Shown piece by piece: positions 60,922 to 64,000 of a stretch of DNA of 64,000 nt (its first letter is position 1; the number at the start of each line of letters is the position of its first letter). Source of the stretch: Pseudochelatococcus sp050946405. GTDB taxonomy: Bacteria; Pseudomonadota; Alphaproteobacteria; Rhizobiales; Beijerinckiaceae. The stretch lies in assembly GCF_050946405.1 (NCBI RefSeq), contig NZ_JBMNUS010000001.1, positions 310,001 through 374,000 of the forward strand, written 5' to 3'. The position numbers were made by a program, and so were the translations under genes. The notes beneath the pieces are model-generated. The model did not search any database and was not told where the DNA came from. It was given only the letters and a program-made list of their open reading frames with translations.

Positions 60922-62094
60922 TCAGGCCTGATCGTCGCTCTTCGACTGCCGGGTCTGGATGCGGCTGAAAGTCTCGCTCAACAGCCTGTTCGACGTTTGC
61001 GCGATATCCTTCAACTGGTGCGACGTCGATTCGAACTGACGACGAAGCTCGCGCGTTTGCACTTCCACGGCTTCGGCGAGCGAGGTGACTTTCAGAAGCT
61101 GCCGCCAGAGATCGAGCGTGCCGTCGGTCTGGCTGCGGACCAGATCGAAAACCTTGCCGTTCAGTTCCGTCACGCCGCGAGACGCCACGGAGAGCGTGGA
61201 CGAAAAGCCCTTGGTCCACAATTCGCTCTGTTCGTGCAGGGCCGCGTAGCTTTGGCGCGCGTAACCCAGGCCCGCATGCGCGATGTCGGAAGGCTTTTCG
61301 GTATCCCGATGGGTGAAGGATTCCGTCGTTGCCAAGGCGATCGACAGCACAGCTTCCGGTGCGGCCTCCGCAGGTGCCGCAGCCTCCTCTGGCGCGGTTT
61401 CCTCGGATGCGGCCTCCTCCGGCGCGGTTTCCACGGCGGCGATCGGCGCCTCGGTTTCGGCAGGCGCTTCGCTCACGGCAAATGTTTCGCTCACGGCAAA
61501 TGTTTCGCTCACGGCAGGCGCTTCGCTCACGGCAAATGTTTCACTCACGGCAGGCGTCTCGCTTGCCGCAGGTGCGGCGGGTGCGTCGAAAAGGCTCGGG
61601 GTCGCGGAAACGGCAGCCTTCGGCGCACTCGCCTCTGCCGGCTGCACGGCTTTCTCGGCCGTTTCTTCGACTGCGGTCTCTTCCCCGGGCGCCACGGCGG
61701 GGGCCTCCGGCTCAACTTCCGCCGCCGGTTCGGCAACGGGCGCGGCGTCGGAAACCGGAGCCGTTTCGGCCGCTTCGGGCTGCCGGGAGTCTACGGCTTC
61801 CGCCTCGACGGGCGTCGCTTCAGCGGGCGGAATATCGGCGGGCGTCACAGTGGGCTTTACCTCGGGGGCTTCCGTTTCGGAAACTTCAGGTGTGGATGGC
61901 GTGGCGGCGAGGGGTGCTTCCGCCAGCGGAGCGGCTGTCCGGCTCTCGCCCGCAATCGCGGCGGCGTCGCCGGTGGCGATCTCGGCGGCCTGATCCGTAA
62001 CGCCCGCGTCCGTGGCCGTCGTCGAGCTCTTCACGGAAGTCGTCCTTCTTCTTCCGCGTGCTGTGGGGCTGCCGGGTGCCTTGCGCGTCGTCAT
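60922..62094 (-). CDS. Large phasin-family protein with Ala/Glu/Pro-rich repeat region
   Basis: 390 residues. The first 260 are low-complexity and rich in Ala, Glu, Pro, Val and Thr, including a six-residue tandem repeat (AVSETF/AVSEAP, about residues 174-209). The C-terminal 130 residues are a helical phasin domain (YAALHEQSELWTKGFSSTLSV, LFDLVRS-like FDLVRSQTDGTLDLWRQLLK, ELRRQFESTSHQLKDIAQTSNRLLSE, shown in parts). Phasins coat polyhydroxyalkanoate granules. The long N-terminal extension is unusual and resembles the Ala-rich tails of granule or DNA-organising proteins. A basic N-terminus (RGRRRTTSVK) would allow DNA binding. Confidence 0.78.
   Translation of the reverse strand: MTTRKAPGSPTARGRRRTTSVKSSTTATDAGVTDQAAEIATGDAAAIAGESRTAAPLAEAPLAATPSTPEVSETEAPEVKPTVTPADIPPAEATPVEAEAVDSRQPEAAETAPVSDAAPVAEPAAEVEPEAPAVAPGEETAVEETAEKAVQPAEASAPKAAVSATPSLFDAPAAPAASETPAVSETFAVSEAPAVSETFAVSETFAVSEAPAETEAPIAAVETAPEEAASEETAPEEAAAPAEAAPEAVLSIALATTESFTHRDTEKPSDIAHAGLGYARQSYAALHEQSELWTKGFSSTLSVASRGVTELNGKVFDLVRSQTDGTLDLWRQLLKVTSLAEAVEVQTRELRRQFESTSHQLKDIAQTSNRLLSETFSRIQTRQSKSDDQA
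61466..61573. repeat. Six 18-bp tandem repeats inside the phasin-like gene
   Basis: Units such as GTTTCGCTCACGGCAAAT repeat with period 18 over six copies, in frame, encoding six-residue repeats. The last copy is the most degenerate. In-frame repeats of this kind vary in number by slippage. Confidence 0.85.
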
Positions 62095-62463
62095 GGAATT
62101 TCCGCTCCGTCTTTAAAAAATCTATACTGGGCCTGATATCCGAAACCGATCTTGCCCGATCATGAGAGCATCCGCCGGGCAGCGCGGCAACGCCGGCCCA
62201 TAGATGCGCAGGCACGATCAAACGACGAAACAGCCGGTTCGTCTCCGGCGGTTGCCGACCCGCGCCTTTTGCCGGCTGCACGACCAAAACCTGGCGCGGC
62301 GCTGGAGGCTTTCCGGCATTGCGGCGAAAGGCCATAATGACGGCGATAACGCAACTCTCGCCGTCCGTGTCCGGTCGCAGCCAACATGACGTCGCCCGAC
62401 CGGGGCCGCCGGATAACCGGCCATGTCGAACCGGCCACGTCGCCGTGGCCGGTTCCGCGTGCA
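62095..62463. other. Intergenic region between the two phasin genes
   Basis: 369 bases. Holds the terminator of the short phasin gene at its right end and the upstream region of the phasin-like gene at its left (TTTAAAAAATCTATACT near 62115 is the only AT-rich part). No gene is supported. Confidence 0.45.
62429..62454 (-). terminator. Strong hairpin after the short phasin gene
   Basis: Perfect 11-bp stem AACCGGCCACG/CGTGGCCGGTT with a TCGC loop, 10 bases after the phasin stop on the minus strand. There is no T run, but its strength and position argue for termination or mRNA 3'-end protection. Confidence 0.65.
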
Positions 62464-62910
62464 TTACGCGTTGGTCTTGACAGCGTCCTTCGCGGCGTCG
62501 GTCGCGGTCTGGGTCGCTTCCTTCACGGCGTTCTGAACCTGCTGCGTGGCTTCCGTGGCCGTCTTCTGCACCGTGGCGCCGAAGTCGCGGGCCTGCTCCT
62601 GGAGCGCGGCGAACTGGTTCTTCAGGTACTCGCTCTGGTGCTGCGTCACTTCGCGCAGGTCCTTGGCGCGAACGAGCTTCTCGGCGAGGTCGAAAGCCGC
62701 GGCGATGTTGCTCTCGGCATACGAAAGCGTGCGGCGGGCGACTTCGTGCGAGTTGAAGGGCACGGCCGTCGTCTGGTTCTCGAAGGTGGCGATGGCCTTG
62801 TGGGCAGCGCCCAGGAAGCCGTCGAACGCCTTGCGGGCCTGGTCGACGCTCTTCTCGGCGAACTCGCGCAGCTCAGCGGGGATCTCGTAGGTCGGAAGGG
62901 TGTTGCTCAT
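62464..62910 (-). CDS. phaP: Phasin
   Basis: 148-residue helical phasin that coats polyhydroxyalkanoate granules. Family landmarks are ELREFAEKSVDQARKAFDGFL, TLSYAESNIAAAFDLAEKLVRAKDL and LKNQFAALQEQARDFG (each a part of a long amphipathic helix), followed by an Ala/Thr/Lys-rich C-terminal tail. ATG 62910 is chosen because AAGGAGA lies seven bases upstream; upstream codons of the same frame are Cys-rich and unlike phasins. The promoter region holds TGC/GCA repeats that may bind a PhaR-type repressor. Confidence 0.93.
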   Translation of the reverse strand: MSNTLPTYEIPAELREFAEKSVDQARKAFDGFLGAAHKAIATFENQTTAVPFNSHEVARRTLSYAESNIAAAFDLAEKLVRAKDLREVTQHQSEYLKNQFAALQEQARDFGATVQKTATEATQQVQNAVKEATQTATDAAKDAVKTNA

Positions 62911-62962
62911 CGTAGTCTCCTTGGGAAACGCTGGACAAAAGGGAGTGTACACCAACGGTTTG

Positions 62963-63000
62963 TGCGCTGCAATGCATATATGCTGCACCGCAACAATGCA
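62963..63000. promoter_or_regulatory. TGC/GCA-rich element upstream of phaP
   Basis: CTGCAATGCATATATGCTGC (part of 62963-63000) contains overlapping CTGC and TGCA half-sites, and CGCAACAATGCA follows. PhaR repressors of alphaproteobacteria bind CTGC-N-GCAG-type sites in phasin promoters, so this is a plausible operator. It lies 50-90 bases before the phasin start. Confidence 0.4.
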
Positions 63001-63173
63001 AGAGGCACATCCCGCGGCGCATTCATTTTTGTCGTTCTGACGCAACGTTAACGTTGATGCCGGAATGCGACGGCAATCTACGCAGATTCCGTGACGCTCT
63101 GAGGACAAAGGTATATTAACATTTTATTAGTCATATGTCGCGGCCCTAATGTGACAGGAGACGGGTGATTCGC

Positions 63174-64000
63174 ATGTCCAGGCGACCGGGCGCATCGAAA
63201 ACAGGCATCTGGGGGGATCCGGCGCTCGCCGCGCTCGTGGAGCACGAGGTCGCGGCGGTGTTGTGGTCGCTCGACGGCAGCCGGGTCGTCGGCGCCTCGG
63301 TGGGCACAGCCGGCCTTGCGCCGGCGCTGCGGGCGGCGGGGGGCGAAAGCCTGCGCGGCCGGTTGCGCCGCATTGCGGCCGCGCTTTCCGCCGATGGGGG
63401 CGTGCGGCTGGAGCGCATCGCGCTGCCGCAGGGCTACGGCGTGGCACGTCTGCTGCTCGAGTGCCATCGCGTCGCCACGGCGGAAGGGGAGTATCTGCTC
63501 ACCATCCTGCGCGGCCCGCTGCCCCGCCTGCCGCGCGTCGTGGGGGAAGATTTCGCCCGGTCCGAGACGGGCGATGGCGTTGCGCCGCACGACGGGACCG
63601 GCCGCCATGCCGAACCGCGAGACGATTCTTTCACCGATGATGCGCCGGCCGCTTCCGGGCCGTCCGCGGTGGATCGTCTGCTGGCCTATGCGGGCAACCG
63701 GCCGACCGTGCGCTTCATCTGGGAAACGGACGCCGAAGGGCGCTTCACCCGCGTTTCTCAGGAATTGTCGGGACTTGTGGGGCGCCGATCCGGTGGCATC
63801 GAAGGCGGGCGCTGGCAGGATCTCGTCGCGGAGGGCGCGGTGCGCGATCCGGCCGGCGCGGCCGGAATCGCGGCGGTGTTGTCGCAACAGAATACATGGA
63901 GCGGACGGGAAGTCCTGTGGCGGGTGGGAGACGGCGGTGGCGCGTGGCTGCCGGTGGAACTCGCCGGCATCCCGGTCCACGACCCCGATCGCCGTTTTCT
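63174..64000 (+). CDS. PAS-domain sensor protein, probably a histidine kinase, cut by the right edge
   Basis: At least 275 residues are encoded before the window ends. The first 120 residues are a mixed alpha/beta region (LVEHEVAAVLWSLDGSRVVG, LLTILRGPLPRLPRVVGEDF). Low-complexity acidic residues follow, then a PAS domain beginning VRFIWETDAEGRFTRVSQEL (about residue 180) and continuing WQDLVAEGAV and WSGREVLWRV. This layout is common in Rhizobiales PAS histidine kinases (PdhS/PleC/DivJ-like), but the kinase part lies outside the window. Start at ATG 63174; GTG 63165 is also possible given ACAGGAG at 63154. Confidence 0.65.
   Translation, partial: MSRRPGASKTGIWGDPALAALVEHEVAAVLWSLDGSRVVGASVGTAGLAPALRAAGGESLRGRLRRIAAALSADGGVRLERIALPQGYGVARLLLECHRVATAEGEYLLTILRGPLPRLPRVVGEDFARSETGDGVAPHDGTGRHAEPRDDSFTDDAPAASGPSAVDRLLAYAGNRPTVRFIWETDAEGRFTRVSQELSGLVGRRSGGIEGGRWQDLVAEGAVRDPAGAAGIAAVLSQQNTWSGREVLWRVGDGGGAWLPVELAGIPVHDPDRRF

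Overview
This is 64 kb of GC-rich DNA from an alphaproteobacterium, very probably of the order Hyphomicrobiales (Rhizobiales). The clues are an Irr-type Fur regulator with a GCxxHD heme motif, partition proteins of the repABC (RepA/RepB) type, phasins, a tRNA-His that lacks the extra G-1 and carries A73/U72, and a familiar chromosomal gene order (rpoZ-rsh, smpB-dapA-slt, rlpA-dac-tmk-holB-metG-tatD). I cannot support a finer placement from sequence alone.

Layout. 0-32 kb is mostly housekeeping: RNase R (cut by the left edge), a structured non-coding leader before a tiny membrane protein, DUF983, Nudix, rpoZ, rsh, NYN, family 5 uracil-DNA glycosylase, smpB, dapA, a soluble lytic transglycosylase, and a long minus-strand run rlpA, dac, tmk-holB-metG-tatD-MBL with overlapping stops and starts. 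A secreted 5'-nucleotidase-like protein ends in RTX/DUF4214 modules. At 27.9 kb a tRNA-Thr(UGU) gene is split inside its anticodon by a 242-nt group I intron. dusA, a ThiE-like gene, a Sel1-repeat gene and suhB follow. 32.4-34 kb holds an unrecognised 400-residue protein with a strongly AT-rich upstream region.

34-54 kb has an iron and replicon theme. A MotA/ExbB-like plus OmpA/MotB-like pair is followed 2 nt later by an enterobactin-esterase-like hydrolase. Next comes a complete plasmid- or chromid-type replication and partition module: a winged-helix-type initiator (not recognisably RepC), RepA (ParA) with an N-terminal helix-turn-helix, RepB (ParB), two identical 16-bp parS-like palindromes 5.2 kb apart, and about 14 copies of a 17-bp iteron on both sides of irr and a small TonB-domain gene. 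Downstream lies a catecholate siderophore operon transcribed fepB-like, entC, entE, entB (isochorismatase only), a free-standing aryl carrier protein, entF, entA. An LpxO/AspH-type hydroxylase lies upstream.

55-64 kb returns to envelope and storage genes: GH25 lysozyme, two 34-bp palindromic repeats, aquaporin, dipeptide epimerase, pirin, MepA, tRNA-His, a large repeat-bearing phasin-like protein, a short phasin, and the start of a PAS-domain sensor that runs off the right edge.

How it fits together: the essential translation and replication genes and a plasmid-style origin sit on one continuous molecule. The replicon is therefore either a chromosome with an integrated siderophore plasmid, or a chromosome or chromid that carries an iteron/RepAB origin. 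The iron genes (Irr, TonB-domain protein, esterase, siderophore operon, ferri-siderophore binding protein) cluster around that origin. No integrase, transposase, prophage or CRISPR array is visible.
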